DNA from: Torymus aiolomorphi
Taxonomy: Eukaryota > Arthropoda > Insecta > Hymenoptera > Torymidae
Assembly: GCA_036365515.1 (NCBI GenBank)
Contig: CM070876.1
Span: 99,032,150-99,096,149, forward strand
Reading direction: 5' to 3'
DNA: 64,000 bases
The translations under genes were made by a program, and so were the position numbers. Under the pieces are notes generated by a model that saw nothing but the letters and a program-made list of their open reading frames with translations, searched no databases and was not told the origin of the DNA. Positions 34,393-44,745 of this stretch are shown here, piece by piece; positions within the stretch are counted from its first letter, which is position 1; every line of letters begins with the position of its first letter.

Positions 34393-34791
34393 ATGCAAGA
34401 AACTACTTTCGAAGGTCTTCGAAAACAGGGTAATTTAATCAACCTTCGCTTAGCCATGCTGAACCAACGCGTTGTTAAAGTCAGTCGCACCCTTGACTAC
34501 ATACTCTCATACCTGAAAAATAAACTACAAGAAGAAACCGCAGACAACATGCAGATCATTCTCAAAGACTTTAAAGCATTCAAACAATACTACACTAGTC
34601 ACAAACTCGACATGCAAACGTTCATTTATGAAAACAAGGTCGGCGACGACAACGATAAGTATAAAAGTGAAGATTTAAATATTGTTCTTGTTGAAATTGA
34701 CGCTTTCGATCTACTGCTAAAGACATACGCGATTATTTATTATCTAAACGAATATTGCATAAATTTTTCGCATACATTACACTATATTTAA
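34393..34791 (+). CDS. Small helical protein of the virus-like element, open frame
   Basis: 132 residues from ATG 34393 (9 bp after the previous stop) to TAA 34789-34791. It is predicted to be mostly helical: LRKQGNLINLRLAMLNQRVV, LDYILSYLKNKLQEE and IVLVEIDAFDLLLKTYA. No catalytic motif is seen. The close spacing with the gene upstream suggests co-transcription. Function unknown. Confidence 0.5.
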   Translation: MQETTFEGLRKQGNLINLRLAMLNQRVVKVSRTLDYILSYLKNKLQEETADNMQIILKDFKAFKQYYTSHKLDMQTFIYENKVGDDNDKYKSEDLNIVLVEIDAFDLLLKTYAIIYYLNEYCINFSHTLHYI

Positions 34792-34877
34792 GATATTTTT
34801 TTTTCAAAACACGTTATAAACATCACACCCATCCAAACTCCTCCTCTTCTGTAAGATATACACACTATTTTCTTATC

Positions 34878-34882
34878 TTTCC

Positions 34883-34975
<93 letters not shown>

Positions 34976-34985
34976 CCTCTCTCTC

Positions 34986-35021
<36 letters not shown>

Positions 35022-35064
35022 CAGCCCTCACTCTCTCCCGCTCTCTCTCCCGCTCTCTCTATCC

Positions 35065-35106
<42 letters not shown>

Positions 35107-35120
35107 CTCTCTCTCTCTTT
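34878..35120. repeat. (CT)n microsatellite, interrupted
   Basis: About 240 bp of CT with a few CCG/TTT interruptions. The long Ser/Leu frame across it (34755-35138) is compositional. Confidence 0.95.
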
Positions 35121-35195
35121 CAAAGGACAGGCAAATGATTACGATAAATATCATTGCAACCCTACTCATCTCATCACTCTTTCAAATCCTTCACG

Positions 35196-35345
35196 ATGGA
35201 GAAGACCAACAGCAAAGACTCAGATCGTACACCTCTCCTCAAGGAGGAAAAAAAATCTGTCGTTCAACACTGGAAAGAAATAAAAGAAAAATTCTCCACG
35301 AATACACACTCTGCACCAGAACGCCATGGATACAAGAAATTCTAA
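35196..35345 (+). CDS. Possible 49-residue protein, unrecognised
   Basis: ATG 35196 opens a hydrophilic peptide (MEKTNSKDSDRTPLLKEEKK, then HWKEIKEKF) ending at TAA 35343-35345, with AATAAA about 70 bp downstream (near 35411). A weakly matching pair of sequences (TTCAAAACACGTTATAAAC at 34804; TTCAAAAACATCCTATAAAC at 35446) lies after this frame and after the 34393-34791 gene, as if both were 3' flanks. It may be a last small gene of the element or a chance frame. Confidence 0.3.
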   Translation: MEKTNSKDSDRTPLLKEEKKSVVQHWKEIKEKFSTNTHSAPERHGYKKF

Positions 35346-35499
35346 TTCATACTTACATCAGTTTATAATAATTTATTTACTGTGTATAAATATTCTGTAA
35401 GTTTTTGTTAAATAAATTGTGATATGCAAAAATTAAATTTTTTTATTCAAAAACATCCTATAAACGCCATCCCCATCCCTACTCCTCTCTTCCATAAAA

Positions 35500-35715
35500 A
35501 ACCATAGGGCAAGTGGCGATAAGGAACGAAAATGACCCGCACCTGTCTTACTCGGAGCATGAGGGGAAGGGGGGGCAAATCAATATCGACGGCCCCTTCA
35601 GCATAGACGAGCGGCGGGGGCGCGCTATACGGACCCCAACTTACGATATGCTAGCATACAGCTACGGCGTGGGTGGGACTAACGGTGGGCGGCGAGGGGA
35701 GGGGGAATATCTCTC
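35500..35715. other. GC-rich island
   Basis: A sharp rise in G+C (GGGGAAGGGGGGGCAAAT, GAGCGGCGGGGGCGCGCTAT) amid AT-rich DNA. No similarity to anything else in the window. It could be the outer part of the virus-like element or separate foreign DNA. The frame across it has no recognisable motif. Confidence 0.5.
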
Positions 35716-35749
35716 CATATGGAGCTTCTTACTACTTACAGTATTTATT

Positions 35750-35922
35750 TTAAAAACTGTAAAATAACGGTAAATCACTGTAAGAACTGCAAATAACTGT
35801 TAATAATTGGTAATAACTAATAAAAACTGATTATACTGTCTCAAACCTAACTTTTTATTTTAGTTATTTGCAGTTATTTGCAGTTATTAACAGTTATTTG
35901 CAAATTCTATTTGCGCTAGGGG
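35750..35922. repeat. AACTG-type foldback repeat, partial copy
   Basis: AACTGTAAAATAACGG units turn over at about 35836-35862 (ACTGTCTCAAACC) into TTATTTGCAGTTATTTGCAG and end in TTGCGCTAGGGG. Only the right half of the complete form is present. Confidence 0.65.
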
Positions 35923-35929
35923 AACATTG

Positions 35930-36270
35930 AAATACAGAAAAAAACAAAAATGACATGTTATTTTTGCGAAAATTTTAAACTAAATAACAGTGCTCAGTTA
36001 ATCTAATTTTATAATTTTCTCATGGTGGAGACGTCAAAATGTTTCAGAGGAGTTTTCTCAGTAAATATTTTTTTTCAAAAGTATACAAGAATGTTAAGAA
36101 AGCTTTTATTCTCAGTAATTCTTAGTTCATAAACTGATTGTTTTTAATTTTACAAGATTTGTGGTATCCACGGGTTATAATTTTAAGTAGTATCAATCAA
36201 TAATTATTTTAAACACCTTAATTTTCTCAGTTGCATAGATATCGCGTCTCCTGGTTAAAAACCGCTGCCA
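35930..36270. repeat. Dispersed repeat family R, copy 2
   Basis: Same block order as 10655-10830 but longer, with AAAAGTATACAAGAATGTTA, GTAATTCTTAGTTCA and a GC-richer end (ATCGCGTCTCCTGG). Confidence 0.75.
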
Positions 36271-37195
36271 ATTCATTGGCACGTAGCTTCCTTATATTTA
36301 ATTTACTGATTCCTTTAATTTATTTTTAATTTCAATATTGAAAATTTAATACTTTATTTTGTACGATGAGACTATGTTAAATGGTTTGTGACTTTTTATT
36401 TCTACTCTTTCTATTTTTTAACATTAAAAAGCAATTATTATTATACAATTTTATATTTTACAAAAAAAAAATTCACCGCCCACAAAAAACACCATAAAAT
36501 GATCATTACGACCAGATATTCGAGAATAAAAATTTTTTTTAATGCTTTTTAATACTGATATCTCAGAGAATATTTGATCAATTTGAAATTTTTACCAATT
36601 ATTACAATTATTTATTACAATATTTAGTTAAATTTTCAAGAGATTATCTTTATTTCTTTTGATAAGAAGTTATTTAAAAAAAAAACTTGCGTTTTTATTA
36701 AAAAATGTTTGGCATCAATAACGGAAACCACCACAATATTTAATAATAAAATCAAATTAATAAAATATTTATTTATCTACAAATGATCAATTAAATTTGA
36801 TACTGATATTGTCTTGACATCACACATATTTCACCGATCGCAATCTCTTAAAAATTTATTTTATTCTAAATTTAATCAAAATCTACTTTGTTTATAAAAT
36901 AATTTTTTTCTCAAAAGGAAATTAAGATTCATTTTTCTTTACTTTCCTTTCAATAATTTTACTTAATACAAAAAATATCTGTTTATCTGCTCATTTTTAT
37001 ATCCTATATAAAGAAAACTTCATATGCCCCATTAGTTTTTCCATTTTTATGCTTGCGACGTATCGCAGACGTGTACACGTAGTTTCACAACTACCCCCTA
37101 GTTTTTTGACAGTTTTATTCATCCCATTATTTTATTGTGCGTGGCACACTAATGGGGATTACTGGACTGGTGTTCTACGTACAAATAAAAAATGA
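36271..37195. other. Gene-free AT-rich stretch
   Basis: Long A and T runs. Nothing is recognised on either strand. Confidence 0.5.
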
Positions 37196-37806
37196 TCAAG
37201 TATTCTTTGAGAGAACGCGATTCGAAAATTTTTTTAAAAAATTTTTAACCTCAAATATCTTTTTCCGTAATGGACCGATTTTTTCGGGCAACTAACACGA
37301 TCTAAAGTTATATAAAAGATACATTTGTGCCAAATTTTAGAATGTTTGGATAATTTTTGCTTCTGCTATCGTGCGACAACGAAAACGCAAATTTTTTCTA
37401 AAATAATTTTCTTCTAAAAAACAAATGAAGACAATCTTCTGAAATTTTAACCAAATATAGTCTTCAATAATTTTAATAAGTGGTTAAAATTTTAAGTGGA
37501 TAAATCAAGTATTCTTTACGAGAAAGCTATTGGAATATTAAAAAAAAAAATTTTTAACCTCAAATATCTTTTTTCGTAATGGACTGACTTATTTTGCCAA
37601 CGAACTCGATCTGAAGATATATAAAAGCTACATCTGTGCCAAATTTCAGGACGATTGGATAATTTTTGCTCTTGTTATCGTGCGACAACGAAAACGAAAA
37701 ATTTTTCTTAAATAATTTTTTTCTAAAAAACAAATGAAGATAATTTCTTGTAATTTCAACTTTCATTTTCAATGTAATAAGTGATAAAAATTTCAAGTCG
37801 ATAAAT
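37196..37806. repeat. Tandem repeat of about 310 bp, two copies
   Basis: Units start TCAAGTATTCTTT at 37196 and 37507 and share AACCTCAAATATCTTTTT, TGTGCCAAATTT and TATCGTGCGACAACGAAAAC. The frame at 37560-37796 (minus) follows the repeat and lacks motifs. Confidence 0.8.
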
Positions 37807-38143
37807 AAAATATTGTTTGTGAAATTAATTTATGAAATATAAGAAAGTTTTCCTTAATGACAAATGACAGAGCGAAGATATTTGAAATTTGAAAAAATGA
37901 AAATATAGGTAATTTAAATACCTTTCAAGAAAAGTTTATTATATTATGTAAATTTATTATATTGGCTGTACGATATGAAAAAATCCAAAAAAAACCAAAA
38001 GTTCGAAATTGTTTTTTGTTTATAAAACAAAAGAAAATCAATAAAGACTCAAATCCATCAGGGAACCTTCCTTTTCCCGCGAGACGAAGAGAATAAGCTT
38101 TACCCGACGAAAATCGGTTGATTCGTTTCCAAGATATCAAGAG

Positions 38144-38146
38144 TTT

Positions 38147-38178
<32 letters not shown>

Positions 38179-38219
38179 ACACACGCACACACACACACGC
38201 ACACACACACGCACACACA

Positions 38220-38277
<58 letters not shown>

Positions 38278-38421
38278 TACGCACACACACGCACACACAC
38301 ACACACGCACGCGCGCGCGCGCACACACACAGACACACACACCCCCACACGCACACACGCACACACACACACCCCCACACGCACACACGCACACACGCAC
38401 ACACAGACGCACACACACACG
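38144..38421. repeat. (CA)n microsatellite with GC-variant units
   Basis: About 278 bp of CA with ACGC, GCGC and CCCC variants. Frames of His/Thr and Cys/Val repeats on the two strands are compositional. Confidence 0.97.
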
Positions 38422-38424
38422 ATG

Positions 38425-38745
38425 TGGAAAAATGATGTGTTATTGTTGTGAAAATTTCCAAACATAAAAGTGCGGAGGTAATCTAATTTTATAATTTTCT
38501 CAGAGTGGGAGACGTGAAAATGTTTCGAGGAGTTTTCAGTAAAAATTTTTTTTTAAAAGTATACAAGAATTTTAAGGAAACTTTTATTCTCAGTAATTCT
38601 TAGTTCAGAAATTGATTGTTTTTAATTTTACAAGATTTGTGGCATCTATGGGTTATTAATTTAAGTAGATTCAATTAATGATTATTACAAACACCTTAAC
38701 TTCCTGAGTTGCATGGGCCTCGCGTCGCCCGGTTATAAAAATAAT
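38425..38745. repeat. Dispersed repeat family R, copy 3
   Basis: Nearly full-length relative of 35930-36270, starting ATGATGTGTTATTGTTGTGA and ending TGCATGGGCCTCGCGTCGCC. Confidence 0.75.
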
Positions 38746-38756
38746 CTTTCCCAATC

Positions 38757-39000
38757 GGAAATAAAATTTTGCAAATAGTTATTAATAGCAATATATAATT
38801 TTTTATAATTTAAAACAAAAGTTTATAACTGTCAATAACTGTTTCTAAAGATAGGATTTGAGACTATAGTAACAGTTTATAAAAGTTATTAACAGTTTCT
38901 TTTCATTATGAACATCTAAAACAAGTTTATAACATTAAAAATATTACTTATCTCGACTGCAATTTAATATCAACTGATAAGAATTTTTCCATCGGTCTTA
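38757..39000. repeat. AACTG-type foldback repeat around PLE-2, left part
   Basis: AACTGT/AGTTATTA-type units with the centre GGATTTGAGACTATAG (about 38862). It ends with AAGAATTTTTCCATCGGTCT (from 38979), which returns inverted at 40546-40567 on the other side of PLE-2. Confidence 0.6.
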
Positions 39001-39159
39001 CAGTCTTACAAATTAAATTAAAATAATTAATATTTATGGCAGTCAGATTGCCCTTGTTTATAATCACCCCCGCAGAATCTGAAATAAAAACTTAATTAAA
39101 ATCTGGAAAAAACTTTGTTAGCAAAGGACGATCTGACTGCCCACCACCACCACATTGTC

Positions 39160-39205
39160 CGACGTTTCGAGCCTGCTCCGGCTTCTCCTCAGGGACTGAA
39201 ATAAA
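39160..39205 (-). ncRNA. Hammerhead-ribozyme-like motif of PLE-2
   Basis: Minus strand: CTGAGGA (39186-39192), then AGCC and GGCT forming stem II around a GGAGCA loop, then GAAA (39165-39168) followed by CGTCGG. The core letters agree with the CUGANGA...GAAA pattern, although the flanking sequence differs from PLE-1. Confidence 0.65.
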
Positions 39206-39304
39206 ACCCGCGATACACCTCCTTATATACCATGCACCCATACCCCCTTCTTTTCTCTTACCCCACCACCCTCCACATTCCCCTCTCCAACTTGCCATTC
39301 TCAC

Positions 39305-40536
39305 TTAAATTAATAAAGAATGATAAATGTTATCTAATTTACTTGACTCTATCATTAAATTTACATTATTCCGATTTCTTAGAATGTGAATACTTTCAAG
39401 GCTTTCCCTCTTATATTTATTCTTAATCCCCTGTTCCAAAATATCCACACTCCCAAAATCGAAAGAATGCAAACTATTTAAACAATGTTCTTTCAAACCC
39501 GATGTACAACTTGAGCTGCGTAAACTATATTGATGTTCATATATTCTCTTTTTCAAATATCTACACGTTTGACCAATATAACAACCATTACAATCCCTAC
39601 AATTAATTTTATAAACAACTCCCGATTTCAAACATTTATCATCCTTGTCTTTACAATTACTAAATAACCTTTCTAAATTATTATCATTTCTAAAGAAAAC
39701 TTGAATATTATGTTTACTAAAAACCCTTCAATCCTTTCCGACAAACCTCTAACATATGGTAAACTAAAATATGCATTCTTCCCATTTCTATTCCTTGTTT
39801 GATTATCTACCCGCTGCTTCAATCCACCATTATAAATTTCCCACACTCTCTCATCAATCATTTTATCAATAAATTTTACGGGATAACTATTTTTAATAAA
39901 TGTTTCTCTAACTAAATTTAAATTCTTTTTCCTAAAATCTTTATGTGACAATTTAATCGCTCTGTCAATGACACCTTTGATCGCACCTGTCTTGTTTCCG
40001 AATTGGTGGTGAGAATCAAAATTTAAAAATCTACCTGACCATGTAGGTTTTCTATACCAATCTAATTTCACTCTATTATTATTACCTCTAATGACTCTAA
40101 TATCTAAAAAACTCAATTGATAATCTTTCTCAACTTCTTTTGTGAATTTAATTCTATCATGGATAGAATTAAACACCTCCACCATTTCATCCACAAAACA
40201 TTCTGGTACAACTGCAAAAATGTCATCAACATATCTTTTAAAAATAATTGGTTGAAAAACCAACTTAGACAAAGCAATACTTTCCAATTTTTCCATTACT
40301 AAATTGGCTATAACAGGTGACAAAGGTGATCCCATTGGACAACCATATCTTTGTTCATATAGACTATTATCAAAAGAAAAAATTGTGTTTTTAAAAACCA
40401 AATTAAGTGCCTTTATAAATTCATCTTTTGTTAAACTAGTATGTACTTTAATTTCAGACCATTTATCTTGTATAATATCATTCAACAACTCTAAAGGTAT
40501 ATTTGTAAACAAAGATACTACATCCAATGAAACCAT
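39305..40536 (-). pseudogene. PLE-2 reverse transcriptase and GIY-YIG endonuclease, broken
   Basis: From about 40536 the minus strand reads MVSLDVVSLFTNIPLELL (RT motif A Asp), YGCPMGSPLSPVIANLVME, KRYVDDIFAVV (catalytic box), LSFLDIRVIRG and DWYRKPTWSGRFLNFDSHH, then GAIKGVIDRAIKLSH. The frame ends at 39673, and the GIY-YIG module resumes in another frame at about 39631-39305: GVVYKINCRDCNGCYIGQTC and RYLKKRIYEHQ. So there is a frameshift near 39650-39730 and loss of the N-terminus and early RT motifs. The 36 residues that extend the frame upstream of 40536 belong to the flanking AACTG repeat, not to the element. Confidence 0.85.
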
Positions 40537-40545
40537 CCTATATAA

Positions 40546-40820
40546 TAAGACCGATGGAAAAATTCTTATAAGTTTATAACAGTTATAAACTTTTATTTTC
40601 TTTTTTGAGTGGCAGCGGATAACCATATAATCAATCTGTAACAAGTTCTTATCAGTTATAAACTTTTATTATTTGATAATAATAGTTTTATATAGTTTTA
40701 AATAGTTTTGAATGAATTTAAATTTTAAAAACATTTTAAAATTCTTTTATAAAAGTCTCAAATCCTGACTTTATAATCTGCTAATATCAGTTCTAAATTT
40801 TCTTTTAACTTTTATTATTT
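40546..40820. repeat. AACTG-type foldback repeat around PLE-2, right part
   Basis: Starts with the inverted TAAGACCGATGGAAAAATTC, followed by repeated AGTTATAAACTTTTATT units and the inverted centre AAGTCTCAAATCCTGAC (about 40761). Confidence 0.6.
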
Positions 40821-40929
40821 GGCTTTAACGTTCCGAGAATCCTACTAGGACGAGCCTCACATCGAGACAGTACATTAAGTGTAAATGTATTTACGAGGGC
40901 ATTTAATTCGCATTCTGTAACCTTTGTTT

Positions 40930-41040
40930 ATATTTACGTTCGCCTTGAAAAGGAGCATACATAAGTGCTCGAAACGTCGGCTTAAAAATAAATTAGCTCA
41001 CTACCGTCAAGAGATAAGAGGTTTTTTATTTTTACCTCAA
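40930..41040 (+). mobile_element. Solo PLE end remnant with degenerate hammerhead-like motif
   Basis: CTTGAAAAG, then GAGC and GCTC able to form stem II around ATACATAAGT, then GAAA (40971-40974) and CGTCGG, followed by an AT-rich tail resembling the region downstream of the motif in PLE-1. The core has one extra base and an A for G relative to CUGANGA. No coding part remains. Confidence 0.5.
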
Positions 41041-41189
41041 ATACCTCAACTGTCAACAATAAAATCTTACTGAATTAACTTTTATTATAAAAGATCATTT
41101 CCGCCTGAGTTCCTTTGCTTTTCTCGGAATTAGAAAATAATCCTTTCCAATGTTATAAATGTTTAAAATTGATCAAATAATATTTCAAA

Positions 41190-41340
41190 TAAACATTGAA
41201 ATACAGAAAAACGCAAAAATGATGTTATTGATGTGAAAATTTCAACACATAAAAGTCCTGCATAATGTAGAACGTATGTTTACAATGTTGTAAAAGTATT
41301 GTTAAAATTTGCAATCAATATAAAAATACACATTGAAATA
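41190..41340. repeat. Dispersed repeat family R, partial copy 4, target of an insertion
   Basis: AACATTGAAATACAGAAAAA at 41191 matches copy 2. A second partial copy, ending CATTGAAATA at 41340, is split there by the element at 41341-42052 and continues at 42055. Confidence 0.6.
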
Positions 41341-42052
41341 CCCTAGCAAAAAAAAATATTGAAGACAATTGAATAAAACTGAAGAAAACAGTTATTCACT
41401 GCAGATAACTGCAGAAAAGGTCGGAATTGAGACAAAGACAACAGCTATCTGTAGTTTTCATTAGTTATTTTGAGTTATTAACTGTTATGTTCAAATTCCA
41501 ATCGCAAAAAAATTTTTAAAAAATTGTTTTGTTCATTTTTCTTCACTTTTCTTCAAAATTTTCTTCACTTTTAAACAGTTTAAAACTGATTTCTTCGTTT
41601 ATTAATAGTTATTATCAGTTTTCTTCAATTATTAACTGTTATGTTCAAGTATCGAATTATGTTGTATATAGCAAAATTTTCCAATATCTTTATTACATTT
41701 ATAAACAGTTTTCATCCGTGTATAACTATTGTCTTCAGTTTTATTCAGAATAAAACTGTTATTTTCAGTTTTTTACTGATTTCTTCACTTCTTAAAGTCG
41801 CTTGCTTTTCCGAAAACATAACATAACTGTTGATAACTGAAGAAAACTGTTTATATTTGCAAATAACTGTAGATAACTGTTGGAAACTGATACAAACTGA
41901 AGAAAACTGATAAAAATTGAAGATTACTGTTGTCTTTGTCTCAATTCCGACATTATTCTGCAGTTAATTTCTGTTTTCTTCCATTTCCTTCAGTTTTTTT
42001 CTGATAGCTGCAGATATCAACTGTTATGAGCATTAAATTTTTTTCACTAGGG
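41341..42052. mobile_element. Complete AACTG-type foldback element (712 bp) flanked by TA
   Basis: Begins CCCTAGCAAAAAAAAA and ends TTTTTTTCACTAGGG, with TA on both sides (41339-41340 and 42053-42054). Comparison with the uninterrupted family R copy at 35930 shows that TA was duplicated on insertion. The interior is AACTGAAGAAAA-type units with two mirror-image centres: GGTCGGAATTGAGACAAAGA (41419) and its reverse complement (about 41936-41955). A non-autonomous element moved by a TA-specific transposase is the natural reading. The frames at 41529-41826 are translations of the units. Confidence 0.8.
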
Positions 42053-42054
42053 TA

Positions 42055-42232
42055 TAGAAAAAAGAAAAAATGATGTGTTATTATTGCGAAAATTTTAACT
42101 TAAATAAAAGTGTTCAGTTAATCTTATTTTATAATTTTCTTACGGTGGGAGATGTCAAAAGGTTTCAGAGGAGTTCTCAGTAGATATATTTTTTTTAAGT
42201 ATACAAGAATGTTAAGAAAGCTTTTATTCTTA
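42055..42232. repeat. Dispersed repeat family R, continuation after the insertion
   Basis: ATGATGTGTTATTATTGCGA through AAGTATACAAGAATGTTAAG, ending at TTATTCTT where a different repeat begins. Confidence 0.7.
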
Positions 42233-43085
42233 CAAGGAAACCGATCGAGGTGTCCGCCTCCGATTTTCCTGAATTTTTGATATGTTGTAGAGGACCGAAA
42301 AATAAGAGACTTGCAATTTTTTTATCGGCCCAATCCCTTATTAAAGGGGTGAAAACCGCCCTTAAAGTTTACCCCCGAAAACGGCTTTTTTCAATATCTT
42401 AAGTTCTAATCGATATTTTGAAATGAAACAAAATGGAAAATCTTTCTCCTTGAATTATGTAACCATCAAGTATAGTTTGGTCCTCGAGGATGGCAACCCT
42501 TACTTTTTATTTTAGAAAAACCTTATTTTTTAAACTATTTCTGCATATAATATTTGCAATAAAATTAATTAATTATTATAATAATTATTTTTTGACTTAA
42601 AATAAAAAATAAAGTTTACGTGTTTCAGGGTTTTTGCAAATAAACACGTCATCAGGGGTAAACAACCCTTTAGGCACAAAATACTTTATAACTATTAAAA
42701 TTAATATTTTAAGTTATATATAATGCATAATTTATTTTTATTTGGGCTATTTTTTCTATGGGCCCAATTTCCTATTAAAGGGGTAAAACGCACCCCTAAA
42801 AATCACCCCTAAAATAGGTTTTATCTGAATATCCCAAGTTCAGATTCAAATTTAAAATGAAACAAAATGAAAAATATTTCTCTTTGAAATGCCAAATTAA
42901 TTAGCTACCCTTATATTTTATTTCGGAAAATTTTTTTTTTTTAATTTTTTTTGTATACAATATTTGCAATAAAATTAAATAATTATTATTAAAATTCAAA
43001 ATCAAAGTTGACTTGTTTTAGGATTTTTTCTAATAACAACATTATTGGGGTTTAGGAGCCCCTTGGGCATGTATACTTACAATTA
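42233..43085. repeat. Imperfect duplication of about 430 bp
   Basis: Blocks GCCCAATY(C)CTTATTAAAGGGG-like, AAATGAAACAAAATG and ATATTTGCAATAAAATTAA occur at 42338-42560 and again at 42768-42980. The minus strand at 42630-42660 reads CTGATGA and GAAAC but with a poor stem between them. Confidence 0.6.
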
Positions 43086-43763
43086 GTACCTTTGAAATAA
43101 ATATTTTGAGGTGTATGGTGCGTATAATCAGAATAAATAATCATGGATATTTTATTTATTGCAGATTGATTTGTCTATAGGCTCAATTTTCTATTTAATG
43201 AATAAAAATCACTGACAAAGAATTTGACAATTTAGTTATTTTAATGTTCAAAATATAATAGCATAAGATAAATAGAGGAATAAATAATTACATGACTATA
43301 TTTTTATTATTTCTGCATAAATATTTGTATGCAGAAAAGCTTTTAAAAGCTGAGCCAGGATTAAAATTATTTTCATGGTATATTTTGCAATTAGTTTTTT
43401 TTTATATATCACTGCTTGATAATTATAGTTTACTTATAATTTTAGAATATTTATGTTTGCGTATTTAGGCATATCACATTATATTTCATTTGTACTTTTT
43501 CATAAATACTTATTTTTAAGTAAATATTTTCCTGATTTCTATTTATATATATGAATAAGCGATTTTTTGTAAGCCCATCTTGTAATCATGCATAAGCAAA
43601 GATGACGCAAGTGAGCTTGGAGTCCACGGCTGCCTAAAAACGGATTAGTTAGTCAGTATATTTTTATCGGTTCTGTTGCGAGGTACAAATTTTCGAGAGT
43701 CCGCTATTTGTTTTTTTCCTACAATAGAATTTATTATTTCATAAAAATCAAAGAATAGAAAAA
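43086..43763. other. Gene-free AT-rich stretch upstream of a possible exon
   Basis: Nothing is recognised. It could hold the promoter or 5' untranslated region of the frame at 43764, but no core-promoter motif stands out. Confidence 0.45.
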
Positions 43764-44129
43764 ATGAAGGTAAATCCTATCAACGTCATAAATTTATTAT
43801 TGGCAGCATTCTCAGGGCTTCAGATACCAGAAAGTCCTGTTAATCTTGTTGAAATGGATTTAGCTGAAAAATTCGAAAATATTTTATACGACAGTATGAA
43901 TAATTTTAATACGATTGAAACAATGGAAGAAGAAACATTAGATTTTCAAGAGCAATTTAAAAATTATGAAGTCAAGCCATTGAAGATGACGCAATTTTCA
44001 ATGAAAAAAAAAGATTATGATGTATGTTCATACGATGATGAAGAGTTGAGCTTCGATTATAAAAAAAGAGCAGTCGAATATTGGAGATCAGGTGTTACGT
44101 CCGTAACGTATCCTATAAATTACATTTGA
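43764..44129 (+). CDS. Possible first exon of an unrecognised gene
   Basis: ATG 43764 opens a 121-residue frame with protein-like composition: an N-terminal hydrophobic stretch (INVINLLLAAFSGLQIP), an acidic middle (ETMEEETLDFQEQF), then DDEELSFDYKKRAVEYWRSG. The last part resembles the start of helix-turn-helix-type, transposase-derived DNA-binding segments. ATCAG|GTGTTACG at about 44096 could be a splice donor, after which the frame reads only a few residues to the TGA. No second exon was identified in the next kilobase. It may be a host gene exon, a domesticated transposon exon, or a chance frame. Confidence 0.4.
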   Translation: MKVNPINVINLLLAAFSGLQIPESPVNLVEMDLAEKFENILYDSMNNFNTIETMEEETLDFQEQFKNYEVKPLKMTQFSMKKKDYDVCSYDDEELSFDYKKRAVEYWRSGVTSVTYPINYI

Positions 44130-44745
44130 CATGCATATTTCTCATCAGTAATTTTCTTGACCCATAAAACGATGCGAGTGCGAATTTTAACAGTACAGCA
44201 ATTTCGGCTACGCAACAGCCAGCGTAACGTAGCGAGCCACTGACCTTGTGAAACCAACCGCTCATCGCAACTTTGTTTAGAATCAGCACTTTTAAATGTG
44301 AAATCGAAAGGATGATATTTAAATGTTTACTAAATTTGTTTAAAAAAAGGATTTCTACTCAACGTCAAAATCATCTTTAACCCAAATTAACCGCTTAATA
44401 AATACGGCGACTCTCAACACACAAATCAGTAATCGTGCAAAAGTCGCGAGCTCCGTACCACTCCAGCCGACAAGAGGAGAAGCGAATATTTTATACGGGT
44501 CAAATACCCTACATTCAATTACGAAGAGAATTTCTTATATCAATAATTTCAATAATCTATCGGTATTATATATTGTTTAACAAAGTTAATAAGTTGTAAA
44601 TCGCATAGTCTTATTTATAACCTTATATCTTTCAATAAAAGTGCATCTAACTAATCAGCTGTTTATTATTTACGAGAGCCTACGCCCAGAATAAAGGTAA
44701 TATAAATCAAATATTAATTGAAAATATAATATATATATATATATA
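44130..44745. other. Spacer with a short TA tract
   Basis: No gene is seen. TA repeats at 44728-44745 adjoin transposon 2. Confidence 0.5.

Larger units (their letters stand above)
30087..35760 (+). mobile_element. Decayed Polinton/Maverick (adintovirus-like) element, partial
   Basis: A run of plus-strand virus-type genes with much lower AT than the surroundings: penton-like fragment, basic core-like gene, major capsid, conserved unknown, adenain-type protease and small conserved genes. This set is typical of virus-like DNA transposons (Polintons/Mavericks and the related adintoviruses). No protein-primed DNA polymerase, retroviral-type integrase or packaging ATPase is present, and I find no terminal inverted repeats. 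The left end is cut at the 570-bp repeat and the right end is not defined. The right limit given is nominal. Confidence 0.75.
39090..40540 (-). mobile_element. Penelope-like retroelement PLE-2, 5' truncated
   Basis: A minus-strand PLE, clearly different from PLE-1 in sequence, cut at its 5' side just before RT motif A and retaining the GIY-YIG end and about 200 bp of 3' sequence with a hammerhead-like motif. The exact outer limit is uncertain, and no clear target duplication was found. Confidence 0.8.

Noticed and set aside
34755..35138. 127-codon Ser/Leu frame
   Set aside because: Product of the CT microsatellite.
38118..38465. Cys/Val-rich and His/Thr-rich frames up to 178 codons
   Set aside because: Pure products of the CA microsatellite.
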